Source: Paracoccaceae bacterium (GTDB lineage: Bacteria; Pseudomonadota; Alphaproteobacteria; Rhodobacterales; Rhodobacteraceae). From it: a DNA stretch of 13,164 nucleotides. Positions 1-7,556 of the stretch are shown here, in pieces (the stretch's first letter is position 1; each line of letters opens with the position of its first letter). Location of the stretch: contig JALQTL010000193.1 of the NCBI GenBank assembly GCA_023260935.1, positions 1 through 13,164 on the forward strand, given 5' to 3'. The notes under the pieces are model-generated. The model did not search any database, was not told the DNA's origin, and worked only from the letters and a program-made list of their open reading frames with translations. Both the position numbers and the translations under genes were made by a program.

Positions 1-1
1 G

Positions 2-469
2 AGCATGGCGAAATCCGCAGGGGCGCTTACGATCTTAAATCCCGCACCTGCGCAAGAATTGGGGCGGGATATCTTGGGCCTTTGTGATTATGTAACGCCC
101 AATGAAATTGAGGCGGAGCAGTTGACCGGGGTAAAGGTGACCACCCCTGAAAGCGCGCAATTGGCCGCGCAAAAATTGCTTAATCTTGGTGCCAAGGCTG
201 CGGTGATCACCTTGGGTGAGCAAGGCGCCCTTTACCATGATGGGCAGCAAACCCTGCACCAACCCGCCTTTAATTGCGGCGCGGTGGTCGAGACAACGGG
301 CGCGGGGGATGCGTTCAATGGCGGCTTTGCTGTGGCGCTTGCCGAAGGGCAGGGGATCGAGGCCGCGTTGCGCTTTGCTTGCGCGACTGCAAGCCTGTCT
401 GTCACCCGCCAAGGCACGGCGCCGGCAATGCCAACCCGCCCCGAGATTGAGGCGGTCGTGTCCTCGTAA
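2..469 (+). CDS. PfkB-family sugar kinase, probable ribokinase (5' part cut off by window start)
   Basis: This is the C-terminal half of a PfkB carbohydrate kinase, which phosphorylates a sugar with ATP in the cytoplasm. The reading frame is open to the left edge, so the ATG at base 5 is most likely an internal Met. Visible landmarks are the ILNPAPA strand typical of ribokinases, the TPNE motif that starts the nucleotide-binding half, an AVITLGEQGA strand, and the signature ETTGAGDAFNGG. In that signature the Asp of GAGD is the catalytic base. The closest fit is ribokinase rather than fructokinase, because of the NPAPA and TPNE segments. The substrate cannot be read from this fragment. It sits 69 bases upstream of a LacI regulator on the same strand, a common pairing in sugar-use loci. 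Base composition is lower in GC than in the genes after base 4260. Confidence 0.85.
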   Translation, partial: SMAKSAGALTILNPAPAQELGRDILGLCDYVTPNEIEAEQLTGVKVTTPESAQLAAQKLLNLGAKAAVITLGEQGALYHDGQQTLHQPAFNCGAVVETTGAGDAFNGGFAVALAEGQGIEAALRFACATASLSVTRQGTAPAMPTRPEIEAVVSS

Positions 470-520
470 GTCGCGCTTTGTGATTGCCGCGCTTCCCCGC
501 TTTGGGTCATAGTCAAACGC

Positions 521-530
521 GGAGAGGGGA
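521..530 (+). promoter_or_regulatory. Ribosome binding site that sets the LacI-family start
   Basis: The purine run GGAGAGGGGA ends 8 bases before the ATG at 539. This favours 539 over the TTG directly in front of it at 536. An imperfect hairpin, CCGCTTTG (497-504) with CAAACGCGG (514-522, one bulged base), just touches this site and could mask it. Confidence 0.6.
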
Positions 531-538
531 CGGGTTTG

Positions 539-1546
539 ATGCGCAAGGCGAAAATCACGCTTAGGGATGTTGCGGCAAAGGCGGGGGTTTCACCCTCTGC
601 CGTGTCGCGCGCCTTTACCGATGGTGCATCTGTTTCGCCTGCGATGCGCGCGCGGGTCGAGGCCGCCGCCGCTGCCCTTGGCTATCGCCCGAACGCCTTG
701 GCCTCATCCCTGACAACTGGACGCAGTAAGCTGATTGGCTTGGTTGCGAATAATTTTCAAAACCCTGTCTTTCTTGAGATTTTCGATCAGTTCACCCGTG
801 GCTTGCAGCAGATGGGGTTGCGGCCACTATTGGTTAATCTCAGCGATGTGAGCGATATTGAACAAGCCGCCGCAATGCTGCGGCAATATTCGGTTGATGG
901 GGTGGTGGTGGCCTCATCCACCTTGCCCGCTGGTTTGGTCGAGCAATTCTATGAAGAGGGCGTTCCTGTGGTTCACGCCTTTGGTCGCCATGATCCGCAG
1001 GCGCGGGTCAATGTGGTGGGCATTGATAACCACGCTGCAGGCCGTTTGGCGGGCGAGACATTAATCGCGCGCGGCTATCGCGAGATCGGGTTTCTGGGTG
1101 GGCCAGAAGGGGCCACCTCAACCCAAGATCGTTTGGCGGGTTTCCGCGCGGCCCTTGCAGAGGCAGGGCTTAGCTGCCGCGCGCGCTTTGTGCCCGCCTA
1201 TCGGTTTGAGGCGGGGCAGGCGGCTATGTCCGCCGAACTGTCAGCGGGGCCTGCGGAGGTTTATTTTTGTGGCGATGATATTCTATCCATAGGCGCTATG
1301 GCCGCGATCGGCGCGGCAGGTCTAGGCTGCCCTGATGATATTGGCATATTAGGGCTGAATGATATGGCAATGGCCGCGTGGCCCAATATTCGCCTCACCA
1401 CGATTGCGCAGCCGATTGAGGCGATTGTGGGGGCGGCGTTGTCGCTTGTCGTGCGCCTGAGTGAATACCCCAGCCCGCAGGCTGAGGCACAGATGTTTCC
1501 TTGTCATTTGGTCGAACGCGCCAGTTTGCGTGCGCTTAACCCCTGA
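539..1546 (+). CDS. LacI-family transcriptional regulator
   Basis: A full-length LacI/GalR-type repressor of 335 residues, the usual family length. The N-terminal helix-turn-helix reads ITLRDVAAKAGVSPSAVSRA, followed by the hinge-helix segment LGYRPNALASSL that enters the minor groove of a CG-centred operator. The rest is a periplasmic-binding-protein-like sensor domain, starting around residue 60 with SKLIGLV. It includes the DGVVVASS and GIDNHAAG strands and the GILGLNDM segment near the end. It lies between a sugar kinase gene and a leftward dehydrogenase operon, and its stop overlaps the stop of that operon's last gene by 11 bases. Its most likely target is the CCGG-centred palindrome at 4736-4751, the only LacI-type operator I found here. 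The inducer is unknown. An inositol-derived or related sugar compound is a guess from the neighbours. Confidence 0.93.
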   Translation: MRKAKITLRDVAAKAGVSPSAVSRAFTDGASVSPAMRARVEAAAAALGYRPNALASSLTTGRSKLIGLVANNFQNPVFLEIFDQFTRGLQQMGLRPLLVNLSDVSDIEQAAAMLRQYSVDGVVVASSTLPAGLVEQFYEEGVPVVHAFGRHDPQARVNVVGIDNHAAGRLAGETLIARGYREIGFLGGPEGATSTQDRLAGFRAALAEAGLSCRARFVPAYRFEAGQAAMSAELSAGPAEVYFCGDDILSIGAMAAIGAAGLGCPDDIGILGLNDMAMAAWPNIRLTTIAQPIEAIVGAALSLVVRLSEYPSPQAEAQMFPCHLVERASLRALNP

Positions 1547-2672
1547 ACATGGGCGGGCGGGCCTCCTGCCACGCGCCGTGATCCTTGGCTGAGGCCACCG
1601 CCGCATAAACAGCCGCCAGCGAACGACATCCATCTTCTGCCGTTGGCAACCCATCACGGGCCTGACCGCGAATGGCATCGGCCAGATCGCAGTAAATATT
1701 GGCCACAGCCAAGGGAAACCCTTCGGGATGTGCAATGGCGACACGGCTGAGCCGCGTGGCCTCGCCATGCAACCCCCCTTCGCCCTTCTCGATGATCTCC
1801 GTGCGCCCGCCTGTGCGGGTATAGATCAATTGATTGGGCTGCTCAGACGCCCATCTTAACCCACCTTTTTCGCCAAAGACCTGAATGTCGAACCCGTGTT
1901 GACGGCCAATCGCAACCGAAGATGTCCAGAGCCGCCCGACAGTGCCCTTGGACATACGGAAATTCACCATTGCGTCATCTTCGAGCACGCGCGATGAAAT
2001 TGTTGAGGCGAAGTCAGCGGACAACGTGGTGACGTGATCATCACAAATAAACCCTGCCATATGCAGCGCATGGATCCCACAATCAGCAAACTGCCCAGAA
2101 ACACCCGCCATCGCAGGGTCATAGCGCCACCGCACGCGTGGGTTATCTGCATCTTCCGCATCGCCGTGATGGCCATGGCTGAAATTGGTGACGACCAACC
2201 GAATGTTGCCCAATTCGCCCGCGCGCACCATGGCACGCGCCTGACGGATCATCGGATAGGCGGAATAGCAATAATTCACCGCGCAAATTCGGCCATTGGC
2301 GCGGGCGATTTTTACGATTTCTTCGCCTTCTTCGACTGTCACCGTCATGGGCTTTTCGCAGAGAACATTAAAGCCCGCTTCAAGAAAGGCTTTGGTGATT
2401 TCAAAATGCGTGGAATTTGGCGTGGCCACAGTCACGAGATCAACACGATCCTCGCGGGCGCTTTCCCCTGCCAACATCTCGCGCCAATCGCCATAGGCGC
2501 GATCAGCGGCAATTCCCAGACGCTGTGCATAGGCGCGACCCACATCCGCGCGGTGATCCAAAGCGCCTGCCACAAAGTCAAAATGCCCATCCGCCTGTGC
2601 GCCTAAACGATGTGCAGGGCCGATCTGGCTGCCTTCGCCACCACCGATTAGACCCCATTTCAGTTTTGTCAT
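1536..2672 (-). CDS. Gfo/Idh/MocA-family NAD(P)-dependent oxidoreductase (last gene of leftward operon)
   Basis: A 378-residue cytoplasmic dehydrogenase of the glucose-fructose oxidoreductase / inositol dehydrogenase / MocA family. The N-terminal Rossmann fold begins with GLIGGGEGSQIG (7-18). The catalytic Lys is in CEKPM (Lys107), and the Asp/His pair is in FADCGIHALH (Asp197, His201). The family oxidises a hydroxyl of a sugar or cyclitol with NAD(P). Only the family is certain, not the substrate. It follows the TIM-barrel gene by 18 bases, with an AAAGAGA ribosome-binding sequence in the gap, so the two are co-transcribed. Context with iolB and iolC suggests an inositol or inosose dehydrogenase. 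The GGGEGSQIG loop is longer than the GxGxxG of classic IolG, so it may act on an unusual stereoisomer or derivative. The 3' end overlaps the convergent LacI gene. Confidence 0.92.
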   Translation of the reverse strand: MTKLKWGLIGGGEGSQIGPAHRLGAQADGHFDFVAGALDHRADVGRAYAQRLGIAADRAYGDWREMLAGESAREDRVDLVTVATPNSTHFEITKAFLEAGFNVLCEKPMTVTVEEGEEIVKIARANGRICAVNYCYSAYPMIRQARAMVRAGELGNIRLVVTNFSHGHHGDAEDADNPRVRWRYDPAMAGVSGQFADCGIHALHMAGFICDDHVTTLSADFASTISSRVLEDDAMVNFRMSKGTVGRLWTSSVAIGRQHGFDIQVFGEKGGLRWASEQPNQLIYTRTGGRTEIIEKGEGGLHGEATRLSRVAIAHPEGFPLAVANIYCDLADAIRGQARDGLPTAEDGCRSLAAVYAAVASAKDHGAWQEARPPMFRG

Positions 2673-2690
2673 GATTTGATCTCTTTTCGC

Positions 2691-3581
2691 TTAAAAACCA
2701 ATGGATTGCAGATAGGCGCGGTTGGCGCGTGCGTCATCAATGGGGCGCACATCTAGGGTTGGGTCGCAATCTTGCTCGACTGTGCACCAGCCTTCAAAAT
2801 TTGCATCCAAAAGAACCTTGCGCACTGCCTCAAAATCTACATCGCCTTGGCCGAGGTTGCAGAAAATCCCCTGTCCGCAGGCCTCATAAAACCCTGTGCG
2901 ATTGGCAATCACATCTGCCTTAACCTTGGGGTCTATATCCTTGAAATGCATATAGGAAATGCGACTGACATATTTTTGCATGAAGGCCACAGGATCAAAC
3001 CCCGCATAGGAGTGATGGCCCGTGTCAAAGCAGATTTTCAAAAGGCCCTCATCAACCTCATCAAGCAGGCGGATCAATTCAGGTTCAAAATCCATAAATC
3101 CTGCCGCATGGGCGTGGATGCCAACCGTTAGGCCATAGTCTTCGGCGCCAATCCGCGCGCTTTCTACGATGCGGTCGCGAAATCCAGTCCATTCAGCCTT
3201 ATCCATCTGCACCGCCTCATCAGCGCGGCCCGCAGTAGGGGCGCGGCGCGGTGAGATACTGTCGATAATCACCAGATGCTCGGCCCCATGTGCCTTGAGG
3301 GCGCGGGCGGTGCGATGCGTGGCATCGAGCACATCCTCCCATGCGTCAGGGTCGTGATAGGGGCGGAAAATCACGCCGCCAATCAAGGTGAGGTCAAATT
3401 CATCCAGCGCCTCGCCCAAAATTGCGGGATCTTCGGGCATAAAGCCAACAGGCCCCAGTTCAATCCCGCGATAGCCCGCCTCGGCGCAATCCTGCAGGAC
3501 TTTGCGCCATGTTGGATTGCGGGGGTCATTTGCAAATTCAACACCCCAAGAGCAGGGCGCATTGCCGATTTCGATTGTCAT
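2691..3581 (-). CDS. IolE/MocC-like TIM-barrel sugar isomerase or inosose dehydratase
   Basis: A 296-residue protein of the xylose-isomerase-like TIM-barrel superfamily (AP endonuclease family 2 fold). It opens with IGNAPCSWGV and AGYRGIELGP, the pattern of the IolE/MocC branch. Candidate metal and catalytic residues are the His pair in GIHAHA (155, 157), Asp186 and His189 in CFDTGHH, His212 in MHFKD and Glu269 in TVEQD. Members of this branch dehydrate 2-keto-myo-inositol (IolE) or isomerise related keto-cyclitols and sugars. Both roles fit a locus with iolB and iolC. It is the middle gene of the leftward operon, with 18-base gaps on each side. The Shine-Dalgarno sequence for this start is weak: only a distant GAGGG on the minus strand. 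The choice between dehydratase and isomerase cannot be made by eye. Confidence 0.85.
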   Translation of the reverse strand: MTIEIGNAPCSWGVEFANDPRNPTWRKVLQDCAEAGYRGIELGPVGFMPEDPAILGEALDEFDLTLIGGVIFRPYHDPDAWEDVLDATHRTARALKAHGAEHLVIIDSISPRRAPTAGRADEAVQMDKAEWTGFRDRIVESARIGAEDYGLTVGIHAHAAGFMDFEPELIRLLDEVDEGLLKICFDTGHHSYAGFDPVAFMQKYVSRISYMHFKDIDPKVKADVIANRTGFYEACGQGIFCNLGQGDVDFEAVRKVLLDANFEGWCTVEQDCDPTLDVRPIDDARANRAYLQSIGF

Positions 3582-3599
3582 AATGGGTTATGCCCTCGT

Positions 3600-4703
3600 T
3601 TAAACAGATGAAATATCGCACCACGCGCCTTGATCGCTTGAGGCGATTACGGCAGCAATCACGCGGTTCACATCGTGACCATCGCGGAAGGTGGGCCAAA
3701 TCGCCTCGCCCGTTTCAATCGCGCGCAGAAAATCACGGGCTTCGATGATGATTTGGTCTTGATAGCCCGTCCCATGACCTGGCCCTTGGCAAAAGGGCAG
3801 ATAATCAGGATGCGCAGGCCCCGTTAAAATCTTGCGAAAGCCGCGCGTGGCCTCTGGCCCTGTCATCTCATAGAGCCAGAGCGCGTTTTGATCTTCCTGA
3901 TCAAATCGAATGGCGCCTTTGGTGCCTGTGATCTCGTAAGCATAGCCCATTTTGCGGCCAGTCGCGATGCGCGAAGCATAGATTTGCCCCATGGCCCCGT
4001 TTTCAAAGCGACACATGAACTGCGCATGATCGTCATTGGTCACCACGCCTTCGGGCCGTGATGTGTGGACGGTTTCATAAACCCCCATGACCGATGCAAT
4101 AGGCCCCATCAGTGCAAGGCTTGCGTTGATGATATGCGGGGCCAGATCCCCCATTGTGCCATTGGCCATTCCCGATGTGCGCCAATTTGCAGGCAGGGTT
4201 GGATCGGCCAAAAAATCCTCGGTATGTTCGCCGCGAAACCATGTGATCTGGCCGATCTCGCCCGAGGCGATCAGTCGGCGGGCAAATTGCGTGGCCGGGG
4301 TGCGCACATAGTTGAAGCCGACCATGTTCACCACGCCAGAGGCTCGGGCGGCCGCCACCATCGCCATTGCGTCTTCCATCGAGGCGCCCAGCGGCTTTTC
4401 GCAGAACACTGGCTTGCCAAGGGAAAAGGCGGCTTCGGCAATGCCGCGGTGGGTGTTTTGCGGGCTGGCGATCACGACCGCCCCGACCTTGGGGTCGGCG
4501 ACAAGCGCCTGCCAATCCGCCGCCGCGCGGGAAAAGCCGAAGGCGCGGGCATGGCGCCGGGCCGATTCAGGGGTGCTGGCGGCCAGCATTTCCAGACGGG
4601 GCCGCAGAGGGGTGTCAAAGACGGCGCCGACAGCGGAAAGGGCCACCGCATGGGCCTTGCCCATATACCCGCCGCCCACCAGCCCGATCCCGATATCCGG
4701 CAT
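3600..4703 (-). CDS. Gfo/Idh/MocA-family NAD(P)-dependent oxidoreductase (first gene of leftward operon)
   Basis: A 367-residue dehydrogenase of the same family as the gene at 1536-2672, but not a close duplicate. The Rossmann motif is GLVGGGYMGKAH (7-18). The catalytic Lys is in CEKPLG (Lys103), and the Asp/His pair is in GDLAPHII (Asp186, His190). The ATG at 4703 was chosen because GAAGGGGGCGGA lies directly upstream on the minus strand. A longer reading frame starts only with TTG at 4730 and would run into the control region. It leads the three-gene operon and faces iolC across a 90-base control region. The substrate is unproven; inositol or a keto-inositol is the natural guess. GC changes sharply inside the gene near base 4260 (around residue 148): the N-terminal part is GC-rich like the iol genes, and the C-terminal part is about 54% GC like the genes to the left. 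Confidence 0.92.
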   Translation of the reverse strand: MPDIGIGLVGGGYMGKAHAVALSAVGAVFDTPLRPRLEMLAASTPESARRHARAFGFSRAAADWQALVADPKVGAVVIASPQNTHRGIAEAAFSLGKPVFCEKPLGASMEDAMAMVAAARASGVVNMVGFNYVRTPATQFARRLIASGEIGQITWFRGEHTEDFLADPTLPANWRTSGMANGTMGDLAPHIINASLALMGPIASVMGVYETVHTSRPEGVVTNDDHAQFMCRFENGAMGQIYASRIATGRKMGYAYEITGTKGAIRFDQEDQNALWLYEMTGPEATRGFRKILTGPAHPDYLPFCQGPGHGTGYQDQIIIEARDFLRAIETGEAIWPTFRDGHDVNRVIAAVIASSDQGAWCDISSV

Positions 4704-4735
4704 TCCGCCCCCTTCGACCCAAAGGTTCAACCTGA

Positions 4736-4751
4736 TTGCAACCGGTTACAA
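4736..4751. promoter_or_regulatory. LacI-family operator
   Basis: TTGCAACCGGTTACAA is a 16-base palindrome centred on CCGG, with one mismatched pair (4739/4748). CG-centred palindromes of this form are the standard targets of LacI-family proteins. It lies between the divergent dehydrogenase operon and iolC, and it overlaps the -35 of the proposed iolC promoter. A bound repressor there would block transcription. The LacI gene at 539-1546 is the obvious candidate. A second perfect short palindrome, AGGTTCAACCT (4723-4733), sits just to the left, its centre 15.5 bases away. Confidence 0.7.
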
Positions 4752-4763
4752 AATACCTATACT
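4736..4763 (+). promoter_or_regulatory. Proposed sigma-70-type promoter for iolC-iolB-iolJ
   Basis: The -35-like TTGCAA (4736-4741) is separated by 16 bases from the -10-like TATACT (4758-4763), which differs from TATAAT at one position. Transcription would begin near 4770. The -35 is part of the LacI-type operator. This stretch is clearly AT-rich against its surroundings. I saw no equally good promoter in the leftward direction. Confidence 0.5.
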
Positions 4764-4793
4764 TCCCGCCGGCACATCGCAACCGCAATTTCC

Positions 4794-5834
4794 ATGCGGG
4801 GCAGAGAAGGGGGCAGCACCTTGGGTTCCACAGGGGCAGGCAGTATCGCGGTGGATCTGGGCCGCCTGTCGCGGAACAGGTTTCTTGTTCTGGGCCGTGC
4901 GGGTATGGATTTCTATGCCGAACCGCCTGGCACGCGGCTGGAGGAGGCGCGCGCCTTCGTTGCCCATCTGGGCGGGTCGGCGGCCAATATCGCCGTGGCG
5001 CTGGCCCGTCTTGGTGCCTGGTCCGGTCTTGTTTCGCGCCTGTCGGATGATGCCGTGGGGCGGTTCTGCCGGGCTGAACTGGCCCGCTACGGGGTGGACG
5101 CAACCCATGTGGGGCTGGCAGGGGCGGGGCTGCGCACCTCTCTTGCCGTGGTGGAGACGCGGCTCGATGATTGCCAGTCTGTGATCTATCGCAACGGCGC
5201 AGCCGATCTTGCCCTGACGCCGGAAGATGTTGCGGCGCTGGATTTCACGGGCCTTGGCGCGCTGGTTGTTACCGGCACGGCGCTTGCGGGTGAAAGCTCT
5301 GCCAGGGCCGTGATGGCGGCGCTGGAAAGCGCGCGGACGGCCGGGGTGACTACCGTGATGGATGTGGATTACCGGCCTTATTCATGGCCGTCCCTTGCGC
5401 GAGCGCAAGAGGTGAACCTTGCGGCAGCCCGGGTCTGTGACATCGTGGTGGGCAATGATGCGGAATTCGACCTTTTGGCCGGGCCCGCGGGGGAAGGCCT
5501 TGCGATGGCGCGGGCTCTGGTGGCCGAAGGCGCGGCACTTGCGGTTTACAAGCAGGGTGAAAAGGGCGCGGTCACAATTTCGGCGGCGGGTGAATTTTCC
5601 ACCGGCATTTACCGCACCACCGCGCTGAAACCCACCGGCGCAGGCGATGCCTTCATGGGGGGCTTTCTGGCCGGGCTGGCGGCGGGGCTGCCGCTGCGCC
5701 AGGCCGTCCTGCGGGGTTCGGCTGCCGCGGCAATTGTCGTCTCGCGGGTTGGCTGTGCGCCGGCCAGCCCCACCGCTGCCGAACTTGATGCCTTCCTTGC
5801 CGGCCGCCCCGATCCCGAACCCGATCCGCTGTAA
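4794..5834 (+). CDS. iolC: 5-dehydro-2-deoxygluconokinase (standalone IolC)
   Basis: A PfkB-family kinase that phosphorylates 5-dehydro-2-deoxy-D-gluconate in myo-inositol catabolism. Counting from the ATG at 4794 (346 residues), key segments are FLVLGRAGMDFY (30-41), the sugar-binding GGSAANIA (60-67), SVIYRNGAADLAL (129-141) and the ATP/catalytic signature KPTGAGDAFMGG (279-290, Asp285 as base). The FLVLGRAG.DFY opening is typical of IolC. The start is uncertain: the ATG has no ribosome site, whereas a TTG at 4821 follows GAGAAGGGGG at a good distance and would give 337 residues; GTG at 4851 is a third option. It lacks the C-terminal DUF2090 aldolase-like domain that many proteobacterial IolC proteins carry. 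An aldolase is encoded two genes downstream instead. iolB begins 10 bases after the stop. Confidence 0.92.
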   Translation: MRGREGGSTLGSTGAGSIAVDLGRLSRNRFLVLGRAGMDFYAEPPGTRLEEARAFVAHLGGSAANIAVALARLGAWSGLVSRLSDDAVGRFCRAELARYGVDATHVGLAGAGLRTSLAVVETRLDDCQSVIYRNGAADLALTPEDVAALDFTGLGALVVTGTALAGESSARAVMAALESARTAGVTTVMDVDYRPYSWPSLARAQEVNLAAARVCDIVVGNDAEFDLLAGPAGEGLAMARALVAEGAALAVYKQGEKGAVTISAAGEFSTGIYRTTALKPTGAGDAFMGGFLAGLAAGLPLRQAVLRGSAAAAIVVSRVGCAPASPTAAELDAFLAGRPDPEPDPL

Positions 5835-5844
5835 AGGATGCCAG

Positions 5845-6687
5845 ATGCACATTCCCCCCCATGACAACCGCAACCAGCCCATTGTCGATGCCGGGCACCC
5901 CTTGGTGCCGTTGAACTATTTCAACATCGTCAGGCTGACCCGCGGACAGGACTTCAGCTATGCGGTGCCGGGCTATGAAACCTGCATCGTCCCGGCCACA
6001 GGCACGGTTCAGGTGCAGGTCGGCGGCCAGACCCATGACGATCTGGGCGGGCGCGGTGTCGATGTCTGGGACGGAGAGCCCGAAGGCGTCTATGTGCCCA
6101 CCGGTCAGACCGCCCGGATCACCTGCCAGTCCGATACGGCCGAGGTGTTCATTGCCGGGGCGAAGTTCGATCAGGTTCTGGAGCCTTTCGCCATCCGCAG
6201 GGATGAGCTGGACATCATCCAGTATGGGTCCGATGACACCAAGACCCACCGCAAGATCAAGCATATCCTTGGCACGAAATACCATGACCGCGTCGGGCGG
6301 CTTCTGGTCAGCGAGCTTTACACCGTAGGCACCGGCGGCTGGTCGGGCTTTCCCAGCCACAAGCATGATACAGACCGACTGCCCGAAGAAACCCGGCATG
6401 ACGAAACCTATAATTTCCGCTTTCGTCCATCACACGGGTCGGGGCTGCAAATGTTGCAGCGGGTGGATAACGAACCGGGCGATGCCTATCACATCATGAA
6501 CAATTCCACCGTTCTGATCGACAAGGGCTATCACCCCTGCTGTGTGCTGCCGGGCTATGAGATGTATTATTTCACCATCCTTGGCGGGCTTAGCCAGCGC
6601 AGCCTGAAGCAATATTTTCAGCCCACCCATGCCGATCAGCTGCACACCATTCCCGGCATCATGGACATGGTGGCCAAGTTCAAATGA
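5845..6687 (+). CDS. iolB: 5-deoxy-glucuronate isomerase
   Basis: A 280-residue member of the KduI/IolB bicupin family, close to the usual 270. It converts 5-deoxy-D-glucuronate to 5-dehydro-2-deoxy-D-gluconate, the substrate of IolC, in the cytoplasm. The metal-site pattern is clear: GFPSHKHD (His172, His174), then HDETYNFRF with Glu187, then GYHPCCVLPGYEMYYF with His230. These match the H-x-H...E...H cupin ligands of the family. AAAGGA lies 6 bases before the ATG. A longer reading frame begins inside iolC but has no support. iolC ends 10 bases upstream, and the next gene starts with a 4-base ATGA overlap, so the three genes form one transcription and translation unit. Confidence 0.96.
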   Translation: MHIPPHDNRNQPIVDAGHPLVPLNYFNIVRLTRGQDFSYAVPGYETCIVPATGTVQVQVGGQTHDDLGGRGVDVWDGEPEGVYVPTGQTARITCQSDTAEVFIAGAKFDQVLEPFAIRRDELDIIQYGSDDTKTHRKIKHILGTKYHDRVGRLLVSELYTVGTGGWSGFPSHKHDTDRLPEETRHDETYNFRFRPSHGSGLQMLQRVDNEPGDAYHIMNNSTVLIDKGYHPCCVLPGYEMYYFTILGGLSQRSLKQYFQPTHADQLHTIPGIMDMVAKFK

Positions 6688-7556
6688 CCCGGGCAGCCCT
6701 TGCCCCCGTTCTGGAGCTTGCCCTGCGGGATGGCTATGCCGTGCCCGGTTTCGTCTGCCTTGGCTGGGAAGATGCCCGCGCCTTCGTGACGGCGGCCGAG
6801 GCGGAGGGCGCCCCCGTCATCCTTCAGGCCGGGCCGGGGTGCCGGGCGCATACGCCGCTGCCGGTGATCGGCGCCATGTTCCGCCATCTGGCCGATGCGG
6901 CGACGGTTCCGGTGGTGCTGCACCTTGACCATGGCCGGTCGGAAGAAGAGGCGCGGGTGGCGGTTGGCGAAGGCTTCACCTCGGTCATGTTCGACGGATC
7001 GGCCCTGCCTCTGGGCGAAAACATCCGCCAGACAGCCGCAATTGTGCGGCTGGCCCACGCAGCCGGGGTGTCCTGCGAAGGCGAGGTGGGGTTTGTGGGC
7101 TATGACGGCGGCGCGGCCTCTGCCCTGACACAGCCCGGCGATGCAGCGCGCTTTGCGGCAGAGACAGGGGTGGATGCCATGGCCGTGGCGGTTGGCAACG
7201 TTCATCTTCAAACCGCGCAGACCGGCGGGCTGGATGAAAACGCGCTGGCGGCAATCGCTGCGGCAACCGGGGGCCGTGTGCCGCTGGTCATTCATGGCGG
7301 GTCGGGCGTGCCGATGACCCAGCGGCAGCGGCTGTCGCGCGATACCGCGATCTGCAAGTTCAACATCGGAACCGAAGTGCGCCAGACCTTTGGCGCGGCG
7401 CTGCGCCAGAAGTTGCAGGCAAACCCTGAATGCTTTGACCGGATCGAGCTTCTGTCGGCCACCGAGCCTGCGGTGGAGCATCAGGCCCGCGCGATCCTGC
7501 GGGCGCTGGGCGCCTCGGGGCAGGCTTTGGGAACCGATCAGCCGCCTGTGCGTTGA
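6684..7556 (+). CDS. iolJ: Class II (zinc) aldolase, probable 6-phospho-5-dehydro-2-deoxy-D-gluconate aldolase
   Basis: A 290-residue class II fructose-bisphosphate-aldolase-family enzyme. The catalytic Asp82 and zinc ligand His83 are in HLDHG, with further zinc ligands His174 (VGNVH) and His204 (IHGGSG). EGEVGFVGY (132-140) and the phosphate-binding KFNIGTEVR (225-233) are also present. By family alone it could cleave fructose bisphosphate, tagatose bisphosphate or the inositol-pathway phosphate. Its place after iolC and iolB, with an ATGA start-stop overlap, points to IolJ. IolJ splits 6-phospho-5-dehydro-2-deoxy-D-gluconate to dihydroxyacetone phosphate and malonate semialdehyde. This would supply the step missing from the standalone IolC. 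The last codons carry the stress promoter of the next gene. Confidence 0.88.
   Translation: MTRAALAPVLELALRDGYAVPGFVCLGWEDARAFVTAAEAEGAPVILQAGPGCRAHTPLPVIGAMFRHLADAATVPVVLHLDHGRSEEEARVAVGEGFTSVMFDGSALPLGENIRQTAAIVRLAHAAGVSCEGEVGFVGYDGGAASALTQPGDAARFAAETGVDAMAVAVGNVHLQTAQTGGLDENALAAIAAATGGRVPLVIHGGSGVPMTQRQRLSRDTAICKFNIGTEVRQTFGAALRQKLQANPECFDRIELLSATEPAVEHQARAILRALGASGQALGTDQPPVR
7530..7554 (+). promoter_or_regulatory. EcfG-type general stress promoter for the DUF1328 gene
   Basis: GGAAC (7530-7534), a 16-base spacer and CGTT (7551-7554) match the alphaproteobacterial EcfG consensus GGAAC-N16/17-CGTT. It lies inside the 3' end of the aldolase gene, and CGTT overlaps that gene's last codon and stop. 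The ATG of the small gene begins 49 bases after the CGTT. Confidence 0.72.

Noticed and set aside
497..522. Hairpin before the LacI start as a regulatory RNA or terminator
   Set aside because: It has a bulge and no T run, and it barely reaches the ribosome binding site. It is noted only as a weak structure.
4065..4793. Long rightward open frame running into iolC from the left
   Set aside because: It is an N-terminal extension lying antisense to the dehydrogenase gene and crossing the operator and promoter. IolC homology begins only near FLVLGRAG.
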